Source: Chondrilla cf. caribensis (Eukaryota; Porifera; Demospongiae; Chondrillida; Chondrillidae). Taken from it: a DNA stretch of 64,000 nucleotides. Positions 11,927-21,794 of the stretch are shown one piece after another (the stretch's first letter is position 1; the number at the start of each line of letters is the position of its first letter). Location: contig OZ026546.1 of the NCBI GenBank assembly GCA_964020155.1, forward strand, positions 2,542,900 to 2,606,899, written 5' to 3'. The position numbers and the translations under genes are program-made. The notes beneath the pieces were generated by a model. That model saw nothing but the letters and a program-made list of their open reading frames with translations, made no database searches and was not told where the DNA came from.

Positions 11927-13321
11927 TTACAATAGTTCTATGTTTTCTATATCTTTAACATACTGATGTCCCATGAGGGCTAGTTTCCATGTCATTAAAC
12001 AGACAAATCCATTCAGAAAAATAACGACAGCAACCAAACTTATGCCGAGTAATGCTAAACGTGCATCTGCCAAACGGCAAATACTGTAGCTGTCATTGAG
12101 AATCTTTTGGAGTGCGTAATTAATCCATGGAAAGTTGTTATCACCGGCTATGAAGATGGGAATTAGCAAAGCCAGGCTTACTGCTAACAGTAACAGAGAG
12201 ACATATAATGAGCAATGGGCCTTTTTTATTAGTCTTACAGAGAGCACACGCTTGACTGTGTAAATGAGATAACATATAATAAGCAGAATCCATATACCTG
12301 ATATGTATATGAAATATATAACTGTTTTTGTTGCAATAATACACTCAGCTGCAGTAATGTTTACGAGTATTGATGATTCATGCTCACACAGGCCAGTAGA
12401 ATCAATGCCTTGGAAGTGGTTATCAATGATACTTGTGAAAACAGCATCTAAAGGTACCATCAAAGCAGCTAGTCCAAACCATTGCATTATAACTTTCACC
12501 TGGATTAGGATCCATGCTGAACGGGAACTAAGTGCCTTTGAGCTAGGTTCAGAGACTAAGTCCGTCACTTGTATATCATCACTTTCATCACTCATTTCAC
12601 TTTTAATAGTTTCAGTGTTTAAGATTTCATTCAGTTCTGCAAAAAACTTGAAACCGTGGTCCTTTATTATGTAAAGGAGAAGAGCACCGGATACTATACT
12701 CGGACGCAGTTCACCCAGAGGTAAAGCACCAACAGTATACTCATTTAGTAAGAGCAGATTGTCTCCAGCAAGATACAGAATTCCAGCAAGTAAGGTGATA
12801 GATAACTTGAATAAATTACTTACAATATCACAACGTTTATATTTCTTATCAGTTCCTCTTCGGAATGTACCAGAGTGAAGAGAAGTACAGCATATCCATG
12901 TGAAATAAGGGACCATGATTGGTAAAAATAGCCCAGTCAGTGCCAAAATTATATAGCAATAGATCTTTTTTGTGTCTAATTTGGTATGAAGGATGAAGAG
13001 AATGCGCTCATAGTAGTTCATGTAAACACTTTGGAAAACCATCACCAACAACATGATCACAATGAAAGCGACTATTGGAAGGCCAAAAATAGCCAAAAGT
13101 ACCGATTCAGAAGTACCAGTGTTTTTCGCTTGTGGATTGGTTGCATTTAATTTACAAGATCCAGTTGAGTCATAACTCCGAACCAAGATACCAAGGGCTG
13201 TGAAAAAAATATTCAAAATCAGTAACAAAAGTAACACTGGCTTATCTCCAACACTGCCAAATAGCTTAGCCTTGATGACATGTTCCTGATTTCTCTCCTC
13301 CCTAGGGCTGCAGGTGGGCAT
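11927..13321 (-). CDS. Intronless multipass membrane protein, 464 aa, family unknown
   Basis: A single open frame. I take ATG 13,321 (MPTCSPREER) as the start because the nine codons before it open with GTG, and a CTCTG/GTGAGT donor-like site lies immediately upstream, so that segment is probably 5' UTR or intron. About nine hydrophobic segments are visible: near residues 29-50, 74-97, 122-146, 173-190, 207-222, 277-297, 338-362, 376-396 and 424-447. A hydrophilic loop around 229-272 is rich in Ser, Asp and Glu, and Asn-X-Ser/Thr sites occur in predicted outer loops. There is no signal peptide and I recognise no family motif; it does not share the NGIVLYVNI or VPVLGT motifs of the receptor-like genes beside it. 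It lies outside the duplicated units and has no paralogue in the window. Confidence 0.75.
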   Translation of the reverse strand: MPTCSPREERNQEHVIKAKLFGSVGDKPVLLLLLILNIFFTALGILVRSYDSTGSCKLNATNPQAKNTGTSESVLLAIFGLPIVAFIVIMLLVMVFQSVYMNYYERILFILHTKLDTKKIYCYIILALTGLFLPIMVPYFTWICCTSLHSGTFRRGTDKKYKRCDIVSNLFKLSITLLAGILYLAGDNLLLLNEYTVGALPLGELRPSIVSGALLLYIIKDHGFKFFAELNEILNTETIKSEMSDESDDIQVTDLVSEPSSKALSSRSAWILIQVKVIMQWFGLAALMVPLDAVFTSIIDNHFQGIDSTGLCEHESSILVNITAAECIIATKTVIYFIYISGIWILLIICYLIYTVKRVLSVRLIKKAHCSLYVSLLLLAVSLALLIPIFIAGDNNFPWINYALQKILNDSYSICRLADARLALLGISLVAVVIFLNGFVCLMTWKLALMGHQYVKDIENIELL

Positions 13322-13687
13322 TTTAACCAAATTTGAGACAATACTCACCAGAGACTAACACCTCAGCTCCAGATCCTATGCAGGTAACCCTGTTAGCTTA
13401 TGAATACCATTGTGGTTTGGGAACTTCAGTCACAAGGGAATATAATACATGTGATTATACCATTAATTGGATTATACTCTCTGTGGGGGTGATATGAATG
13501 TAGTTACTTTACATAAACAGAGACCCCACTACAATAACAGTACTTTATTGAATGTGCTGAGGCAATCACATCATAGATCATCCATCTCATGCTATAGTTC
13601 ACCATGTGTCTTAGAGCCTATATCATAGAGTGCGATAGCACTCTATATGTAGGGATGATGTGCAAAAAAAACCATGGCCGCCCTATA
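13322..13687. promoter_or_regulatory. Upstream region of the 464-aa gene
   Basis: About 360 bp without a supported gene. It holds a small hairpin near 13,627-13,645 (ATAGAGTGC / GCACTCTAT) and the start of a short plus ORF (ATG 13,674, 44 codons). No clear TATA box for the minus gene was found. Confidence 0.3.
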
Positions 13688-14044
13688 TCACGTATACACT
13701 ACTGATTCGCCAAAATATCGCCTATTGACTGGTATTGAGCCAGAGCCAGCATTTGGAAGTTGTTTTCGGCTGATTTTAGATGTAAGATTACTACTAAAAA
13801 GTGGATAGAACAGTTTGAAGTGGCGAATCGGCAAAAGGTCAACAATATTAAAGGTCAAATATTCGGCTTCTTCTTCTCTACAATTTTTAGACAGAGCTAC
13901 TGACGTTTTGGCTGGAGCTATGGAGGTAATTTTCACACGAACGATTTTAATTCTATAGCGCGGAAAGCCCTTTCCTACTTTTGTTACCATTGCACTACAT
14001 ATGATGACTGCAGCATTTCCGGCATTATTCGGCGATTGCCTCAT
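13688..14044 (-). CDS. Hypothetical 118-aa ORF
   Basis: An uninterrupted frame from ATG 14,044 (MRQSPNNAGNAAV) to 13,688, in a patch less AT-rich than its surroundings. The product would be basic, with no recognised motif, signal peptide or membrane segment. The other strand of the same patch also has open stretches, so it may be an old transposon piece or a 5' exon region rather than a gene. Confidence 0.2.
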   Translation of the reverse strand: MRQSPNNAGNAAVIICSAMVTKVGKGFPRYRIKIVRVKITSIAPAKTSVALSKNCREEEAEYLTFNIVDLLPIRHFKLFYPLFSSNLTSKISRKQLPNAGSGSIPVNRRYFGESVVYT

Positions 14045-14090
14045 AGTAATACGCCATCTCGTTTAATTAAGAATATTCGCATAACAATGA

Positions 14091-14175
14091 GTGCGCGATG
14101 GCTCAGTGAGCAGATGGCAGGTTTTATAGCGAGTTTGGTTGGTTCGAATCCCCTCGAGGGCGATTTTTTCTTTTT
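14091..14175 (+). mobile_element. tRNA-derived SINE head
   Basis: The segment has an A-box-like TGGCTCAGTGAGC and, about 45 bp later, a B box GGTTCGAATCC, the internal RNA polymerase III promoter of tRNA genes. It is followed by GGGCGATTTTTTC with T-runs. The arms do not fold into a full cloverleaf (the T stem is weak and the acceptor stem unmatched), so a tRNA-derived SINE or a decayed tRNA is more likely than a working tRNA gene. No second copy in the window. Confidence 0.55.
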
Positions 14176-14503
14176 TTCTCAATTGTAAACGTTTTACATC
14201 ACATAAATGAGGCAAAAAGAATACAAACAAGCATAAAAAATTAAAAATGAAAAAGGATGTAGGGATAATAAGCAAAAAAGGGAAGGAACAAGGTAGGGAT
14301 GGGTGCATGGAATGAGAAGACCAGTGAGCAGCATGTCGGAATGAGAAGACTGTGGGAATATAACAATCCCTATATCGGCAGCAGTGATTGCTTGTACAAC
14401 AGTATAGCGTCTGCAGTCTAGTGTTTCTTCATTCCATAAGCTTTGTACGAGCATAAATTGCTAAGATTGGTTGAAAAATTCTTGAGGTTCTAAAATTGCT
14501 AAC

Positions 14504-14613
14504 CCTGGTTATGATGACTACTGCGAGAAGGACAGCAAATATACCAGCAACTGCTGACAGCACAGAAACTGTTACAACATCTGGTATATTTGTATTCTCC
14601 TCAATAGTGTCAC
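14504..14613 (-). CDS. Orphan transmembrane exon
   Basis: On the minus strand a CCCACAG acceptor is followed by a 110-nt open exon coding GDTIEENTNIPDVV and then a 20-residue hydrophobic helix (VSVLSAVAGIFAVLLAVVII) and an Arg. It ends at CCAGG/GTTAGC. The layout (short acidic stalk, one helix, basic stop-transfer residue) is that of the membrane exon of a type I receptor. I found no partner exons, and the start of duplicated unit B lies about 550 bp upstream, so the gene may have been cut by the rearrangement. Confidence 0.35.
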
Positions 14614-15169
14614 CTGTGGGATTTGATAAAAGATTGCTTAACATGTACATTTTACATATGTAAAGCATGTATAAATAAAACCAATGGGTTGAAATATTAT
14701 TATTAAATAAATGCTAAATTATATATGCATAGATTAGTGATAATTCTGTTATTATCATTGTCAATACTAACTTAGTAAACAACCAAAGTGTCCACCTGCA
14801 TGAGTGCTATTTCCCAATTCATTTTCAATTTGAATTGAAAGTGAGTACATTAAGGTCCACTAACTAAAATTAGCCAACTCCATTCCAAACTCATTCCAAT
14901 TTAGTTCCTCCCACTAGTACTGGAATAAAGTATAATTGTATGTCCATTCAAGGTCACCTGTATCAATGGCTATACAATGAATCGAATAGACTGTAAACTA
15001 TATTAGCAGGTGTGCCATGTGTGCAGAAATCACTCCCTCAACAATGGATCAACAAACCCCACTCTTTGATGACCGGAATCAAGAAATCATTTTAAAAATG
15101 CAAAAATTGTTGTTCAGATCACCTTATGGTATGTGGTGTAATTAGCTGAGTTTCTGTTCTCAGTATAGG
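14614..15169. other. Spacer before unit B
   Basis: AT-rich; contains several short near-repeats of the word CATTCCAA near 14,880-14,905. No exon supported. Confidence 0.3.
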
Positions 15170-15985
15170 AATCAAAATTAATGGTAAGACCTCTTTTAAT
15201 GGATCCTGTGCCAAAAACAAGCAACAAGTGTTCATTTCCATTCAGTTTTATGCTACATTTGTGTTCCATTCTCAGAAATGGGATGATTTCGTGTGGATCA
15301 CTTTTATTGATGAACATTTTGAATACAAAGAAATTTGAAATATGACCGAAATGTGGGTATATGTGGCCACAGTGCAATTACGTACTATGTAAGTAAGTAC
15401 TGGGGTACAAGATTTTGAGACATCTCACTGACAGATTCAGAAGCCATTTTATGGAATGACTAATGATAACCTCACCTATGCTATAATAATTGGCCAACAA
15501 ACACTTAGGAAATTCAATACAACTCGAATTGATGAGGAAGTATGCATATAATATGAAGTGAATGGATGCTATGTATACTGTCAGCTTTGGTTACCAAGCT
15601 AAGGATACATTAACAGTCAATGTCAGCCTATCCACATATTGAACAACAACCTCACCAATGATAGGAACTGTGCGACAATTAATGAGGAGAAAATGTTCCA
15701 TTAGTGACATCAAATTACATCCATTGATCTAATGCAGTATTGCATCCTAGTATAATGTATCAGCCCACCAGAGATAGACACAACCTGCATTCAAATTGAA
15801 AGGAATATTATCTGCAATACCTACTGTGTACATCGTGAAGTATTTTGCAGGTTGCAGTGGTTGTATTTTTGTATGCACATACCAAATTGAGCAGTCAACA
15901 CAATGTCTTCACGGTTCATAATCCATTTGTACATTTGCGTTCTCGTTATAGTTTGGGAGACAGCCTTATCTTTGGAAAAACAAAC

Positions 15986-16645
15986 ATGATAATGCTCCAT
16001 GTGATGCAGTGCACAATCTACCGAGGTTGACAAATGTGCAACTTGAGTTCCTGCCCCCAAATACAACCTCAAAAATACAACCTTTGGATCAAGGGATCAT
16101 CAGAGCCATGAAGCAGCACTACAGGAAATGCTTACTATCAAACCTTGTGGCGAAGTTAGATAGTAACTCAGAGAAACTGCTCACTGAATTCATCAAAACA
16201 ATGGCAGTTCTTGATGCTCTTCACTTTTTAAAACAAGCTTGGCAGTAGGTCACACCTGTATGCATTCAAAACTGTTTTAGAAAGGCAGGATTTGATTTGA
16301 GGTCACCAATCCAACTGAGTCTAGAGAGAAAAACCGATGACACGCCATTTAACTGGTCTTCATTGGGAATTAACGAAGAAGACTTTAACCACTATGTTAC
16401 AATAGATGATGACATATATAGACTGCTATGGGGACCTGACTGATGATCAAGTCGTACAAGAAGTTCAAGGTGTTCCAATAGCACATGTTGATGATGAGGA
16501 AGTCAAAGAAGAAGTGGTTGAAGTTCCATCCAATGCTGACACCCTTCAGGCTTTGAGTACCATACGCCACTTTCTGGACTCGAGAGGTCTTGTACACTAT
16601 CCCATAGAAGAGAAGGTCTGCAGGTTCTATCATGGCAGATACCAA
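15986..16645 (+). pseudogene. Tigger/pogo-type transposase remnant (Tc1/mariner superfamily)
   Basis: From 15,986 the translation reads HDNAPCDAVHNLPRL, then LEFLPPNTTSKIQPLDQG, IIRAMKQHYRK and LLTEFIKTMAVLDAL. The DNAPC box and the LPPNTTSxxQPLDQG block are diagnostic of the DDE domain of CENP-B/Tigger transposases. After a break at about 16,245 the C-terminal part resumes (FNWSSLGINEEDF; then LTDDQVVQEVQG with an acidic stretch to about 16,640). The N-terminal DNA-binding domain and first catalytic Asp are missing and there are stops between segments, so this is a dead fragment. Confidence 0.75.
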
Positions 16646-17085
16646 ATAGACAATTCTGGTGTATCCAAATTCATGAGCATATGTACACAAAGCACACAAC
16701 AAATAACCCTAATAATCTCATAATATTGTTATTGGCATTGCATAATTATATAACTATTGTAATTATTAATTAAAGTGTGTAGCTATTAATGATTGTAACT
16801 TATAACATATCGATACATGTAAGATTGATGTAATTAGATTGATGTTAACCTTTTATTTAATTTGGTCCCTCCAAATTAATGTCTTATGTGTATGCCATTT
16901 ATATGCATTGAAATTCATAGAATTATCAATTTTTTGCCATTTATCAAAGAAATAGCAAACCTATAGACAATATTGGAATAAAGGGCCTATGCCTAAATTG
17001 CATTCAAATCTATTACAATACTATTATTATCTTAGATGACTATTTTGTATGATAGTTGAAGTCCTCATGACCTTGATTGTTAACC

Positions 17086-18092
17086 TCAAGCTCCTTGGAT
17101 TCGAGTAACACATGTCAGGGTATTTCCATTAACGGTTTGTGGATCAGAGACAATGGTATAGGTTCCAATTTTCCCAGAGCATTGAAAATTTGTACTAACT
17201 CTTGGCCTGAAAGTTGCCATAGCCCTCACTTCTCCAGGCATGCTAGGAAAGGTCAGAATGTAGGCTGGTTTGCATTCACATTCATCTCTCCCTTCAATCT
17301 TAATGGAGAGAAAACAAGGAACAAGTACATTGGAGAAATGTATTATAACGTATGGTTGAAATATATAGGACTGAGGGCACTTAATATGTTCATCAAGGCC
17401 GCCATGCTAAGGGTACCCCAAGTAGTATAACATGACAAGTATGACAATCATAATATCGTACGTCTTAATAATATGCTGAAATTTACATGATAATAAAGTG
17501 AGCAAATTCTGTATAATAATTATACTAATTTAAGGTTGGAGATTAGTATTGAATATTATACCCCAGAAGAGGAGAGAAAGCTTCAGAGTTGATATAGATG
17601 AAGTTATAACTCAGTTAACATAAGTGGTCAAAATCACTATCACCACCTATCCCATATTGAATTCCTATTATTGCAATTATAATTACTAACACTATAATCG
17701 ACTAAGTCTTAATTGCTTGTGTGTGTGCATGTATCGTGTGTGGAGTTAACTTACCTTTCCCTCAATGGTAGTTCTGGGGATCACTTGATTTGGGAGAGGA
17801 ATCACCCATTGTCCCGATTGGGAGTTTACACACCTTCAAGATGAATGTCTTATCAGTGTTGTTAATGATCTTGAATTCAATAACTGAAGTGAATAACACA
17901 GCATAGTAAAATACAGTATACTCTTTGAAGACGTAATCCTGAAAAATATATTTTACATGAACTGGGAGATATGCCTATGCTAATAATTATTATTCTATGA
18001 ATATCATTCTTAGTGTATAGTGTCGAGTACATTCACCACGTATACCATATCACAACATCGATCAACAACAGATCCAAACCTTGAGTAGACAT
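17086..18092 (-). pseudogene. Unit B copy of the small three-exon gene, frameshifted
   Basis: The exon order matches the intact gene at 30,177-31,111: ATG exon at 18,092-18,080 (MSTQ), exon 2 at 17,883-17,755, and terminal exon at 17,298-17,086. Exon 2 is 129 nt instead of 128 nt: the stretch AAGGTGTGTAAACTCCC has one base more than its counterpart and shifts the frame before the splice site. Splice sites and the TATA-like CTATAAAGG upstream are preserved. The terminal exon keeps its full open frame. Confidence 0.6.
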
Positions 18093-20154
18093 TTCTTCAC
18101 TTTCAGCAAGCAAAGGTCCTGGTTCGATATAATATCTTCTCAATAGTAGCTTGAGCCAACAGATGGGATGCAGTACGTGGGAAAATGTGCTCCCTTTATA
18201 GTACTCAGATCCTTGTCATATTAGCCTTATCATGAATTTTGTGGTGTTGGTAACACATGGGAATTGATGTCAAATGACAATGAATAATTGGATTATACAC
18301 ATTTTGAAATGTAATAATACTGAAACACACATTCTCTCATGCAAAATCAAATGAAGAACAACCTCCACAATATGGTTACAGAGTTTACAGAGTTGGATTA
18401 AAATAGGGAGCAAACTAGTGTTTCAGATCTAGAAGTCACAAAGTTCACAAATTTTATCATTGGACATAAAAACATATGTTCACTAACTGAATTGCACCAC
18501 CTATTATATTTACTATGGGCAAGATCTCAAAAATCATATTGGGTGTACTTCAATTATGGATTATGGATGGTGCGAGAAATACTAATAAGTGATTCAATTA
18601 GTACATTTGTTTCCATGTCCAGTGATGGAATTTGTGAGCTACTTTTGAGGATGTCAGATTCTGAAACTTGTAAGGCAAACCCTCATGCATGTTAACATAT
18701 TATGGTTCACATGTCATGTATGGATTTACATGTGCAATACCACGCACACTCAGTTACAAAACATGCAGACACACACACACTCGCGCATGCATGCACTCAC
18801 ATACACACACACTATAGAGCCTTATATTTATTGAATGTTGTTTATAATTTCTTATACTTTCTTACAAACCAACAAATTACCACACTTGCATATATTATAT
18901 AAATGACAACCTTGCATGCAGCCTCGTAAAACACTATATACAAACGTGTAGCATACAAGGTTTTACAATGTTGCCATATTTTCATATGTGTGCATAATAT
19001 GCCTGGCAATGGGAGTAAAGTGTATTTGTGTAAGCCAAAAATTTATACCCTGTGGGTGGCCTCCACTGTACATATACAGTACTTTAACTTGATCTATTTA
19101 GACCAAGTATATCTGGTTCAATTGTTTACAAGCTTGGGGCATTTTCATATGGATCTCCATATTATTAAGTATCCACAGTTTTTTGTACAAGTATACACCT
19201 GAAAGATACTCAAAATTAATGTTCAAATCAGATTTGTAAGGCTTTTATCTGGTATGTTTTCCATATTAAAATTTTGATTGTTACAAATGCTTGTATCATG
19301 TACATATTTGGAAAGGCTGTAAGTAGTATTGCGTGGCTTTAGTGGCCCCTTTCTAACATATTTAAATATGTATGTAGATATATCAATCCAAATAAGTATT
19401 ATTTACCAAATAAACCTAGTAAGACAAAAGCCCAAATTAATTTTTATTGTCTCATTATACTGTATATTGGGTAATGTACAAATACACGTTAATGGTCTTC
19501 ATATTTTTCCTCTTTTCTCCTCTATTTCATCTCCCTATAGGGACCTGGAATTACAGTACGACACCTCGAAGTGTTCATGAGTGTAGTCAAATTAGTAAAT
19601 ATTATACTACAGTGTAACTTGTATAGTAATTAACCTGCCCAGTAAATACCTGTGATAATATAATATGCACTTCACTGAGTCCTTACCACATGTACACTAC
19701 AGAATAATATGTCAAAAGTAGCTGATAATAAACACCTCTGATAAGAAGCACATACAGATTTGGTGCCCCCTTCAAACTACTTACCTATTTAGCAAGTTTG
19801 ACTGTTCAATTTCCATGTATCTTATATCTAACAATTTATTTTCTGAGGGATACTACATATAGCATACTCCCACTAAACCTCAATAATAACACTATTATAC
19901 ATATAATATAGCATATACACCACACATTATAAAATAATATTAACTATAGTAATTATTATTGTCAGACTCTAGCTATAAATTAAATGATAGTATATTGTGT
20001 AAAATCACTGGAATCATGTCTACATAATATATAGATTGAGTTCTCTGCTGGTAGGTACAATTAGAGTAGATCTGCATTTGCGGTCTTGGGGGCCTGACAT
20101 CTGCTTTTAGAGATATTCAGTTATCCTTATTTCATTCAATTTTGCCTTAGCCGT

Positions 20155-20340
20155 TCAATCTCCTACCAGTTTCCAGCCATGTTTGTATAACACACTCACA
20201 CCCGCTTCGGGGCATTTGTCTCCCCAGTTGGTTACCATGGCACAAGATTTTGCATTTGGTAGCAGCTTAAGTCCCACATGTTCTCGTGTGCACTCAAAAG
20301 TCAATAGGAAGTCTTGATTCAATTGAGGGGAGGAACAGCT
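20155..20340 (-). CDS. Possible terminal exon, about 61 codons
   Basis: A minus-strand frame ending at TGA 20,155-20,157 reads SCSSPQLNQDFLLTFECTRE and later CAMVTNWGDKCPEAGVS. It looks like real protein in composition (regularly spaced Cys, Trp, Gly) but has no ATG, no recognised family, and only a possible AG acceptor just upstream. It lies immediately beyond the right edge of unit B. Confidence 0.2.
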   Translation of the reverse strand, partial: SCSSPQLNQDFLLTFECTREHVGLKLLPNAKSCAMVTNWGDKCPEAGVSVLYKHGWKLVGD

Positions 20341-20599
20341 CTATTCAACATCAAAACTGCACAATGCGGGCAATCTTAAGTCCCAAGAGAGCTACAAATT
20401 TGCAGGAGGTGATCCTGTGGTGATGTCATAGACACAAAACATTGGCTACTATGGAGTAGTGAACGGGAAGATATATAGTAAATTTCCACTTATGCATCAG
20501 ATGAAGAGATATTGCTTAGATTTGGAGGAAGTAAAAGCACCAATGATTCCAACTGCAGCATGTTAATGTGGAAATATGTGGACTGACAGATTTGTTGTT

Positions 20600-20800
20600 G
20601 ACATAACAATACTGGTAATGCTTATGTTTTGTTTTGAGTGTTTCTATCAGTTCCTCATTGGACATGATGCCTTCGTGTTGATTGACATGATGCACTATAA
20701 AAATAGTTATCTATTAATCCATAATTATTGGCTTTTATCAAGATTAATGGTATCATCCAAAACAAAACTTGCTTATCTAATAATCCCTCTCTCTCTCACA

Positions 20801-20878
<78 letters not shown>

Positions 20879-21241
20879 GTCACACCTTTTTTTCTCAATT
20901 GAATTATATATGTCATGTACTAAATTAGCTAATTGTATCTAATATACTATATACATACATGAATTGAAGCTGAACAACAGCCTGAATTCTAACACAAAAA
21001 GCTGAATAGATGTCGATCATCACATTGTATGAATTTGTCTGAATTAGGTGAGAATTTAATTATTTTTGAACTTTACTCTTTTCAACTTCACCTGTTTATG
21101 TGTGTTTCTATTAGTGCCTCGATCATTGGGCTTGATGTTTTAGTGTTGATTGACATGCTCCACTATATAGGTTTTCATCACAATAGAATTTATCAAAAGT
21201 TTTATGGTATTATTTAATGCAAAAAATGGTTGTCTAATAAT

Positions 21242-21302
<61 letters not shown>

Positions 21303-21660
21303 GCACACACACACATGCATACACAAGCATACACACACACTTGTACACACACACACATACACAACTATAGACCTACCTGTTTAGCTCATCATCACGACCT
21401 ATTGCACTGATTTCTATTTCAAATTTATTTCTCCATTGAATATATAATATTATATAATATATCTTCAAGTTGTAAAAAATAGCCAATTGTATCTAATGTA
21501 CTATGTACATACAATGAATGCTCAAAAGTACCCTACTCTAATGAATTCCAGCACAAAAAAGCTGAATAGATGTTGACCATCACAATATTATACAAATTCT
21601 GTCTGGAAGTGGGTAAGGATATATTTAGTTTCAAACTTTAATCTCTTCAATTTCAGAGTT
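20600..21660. repeat. Tandem imperfect duplication (~500 bp) with (CA)n in each copy
   Basis: The block with GTGTTGATTGACATG, a T-rich stretch and TCTAATAAT followed by a (CA)n array occurs at about 20,640-20,876 and again at about 21,110-21,299. The following block (CAATTGTATCTAAT, then AAAAAGCTGAATAGATG) occurs at about 20,930-21,010 and again at 21,485-21,570. The CA arrays are at 20,809-20,876 and 21,243-21,299. Confidence 0.7.
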
Positions 21661-21718
21661 AAGAATTCATGTGATCTAGGGTTATAATATTCAATTACAG
21701 TACAATTAACGTTAATGC

Positions 21719-21730
21719 TGTATATATAAG
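21719..21730 (+). promoter_or_regulatory. TATA-like element upstream of copy C receptor gene
   Basis: TGTATATATAAG about 65-75 bp before the ATG at 21,795. A start of transcription near 21,750 would give a 5' UTR of about 45 nt. Inferred from position only. Confidence 0.4.
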
Positions 21731-21794
21731 TTAGCCTCAGTAAAACACTTCACAGCTTTCTTACAGTTCCTGTGCTTAGAAGGGAGAATTTACA

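Larger units (their letters stand above)
15170..20118. repeat. Segmental duplication unit B (partial, decayed)
   Basis: Collinear with unit C from about 28,230 to 33,130 and with unit A from about 4,920 to 9,400, with lower identity than A to C. It starts near the GGTAAGACCTCTTTT word and ends at GACATCTGCTTTTAG. It lacks the double-hairpin MITE and the THAP transposon, and carries a Tigger-like transposase remnant that the other two units lack in this form. Confidence 0.8.

Noticed and set aside
14091..14165. Functional tRNA gene
   Set aside because: A and B boxes are present, but the T stem and acceptor stem do not pair properly; a tRNA-derived SINE fits better.
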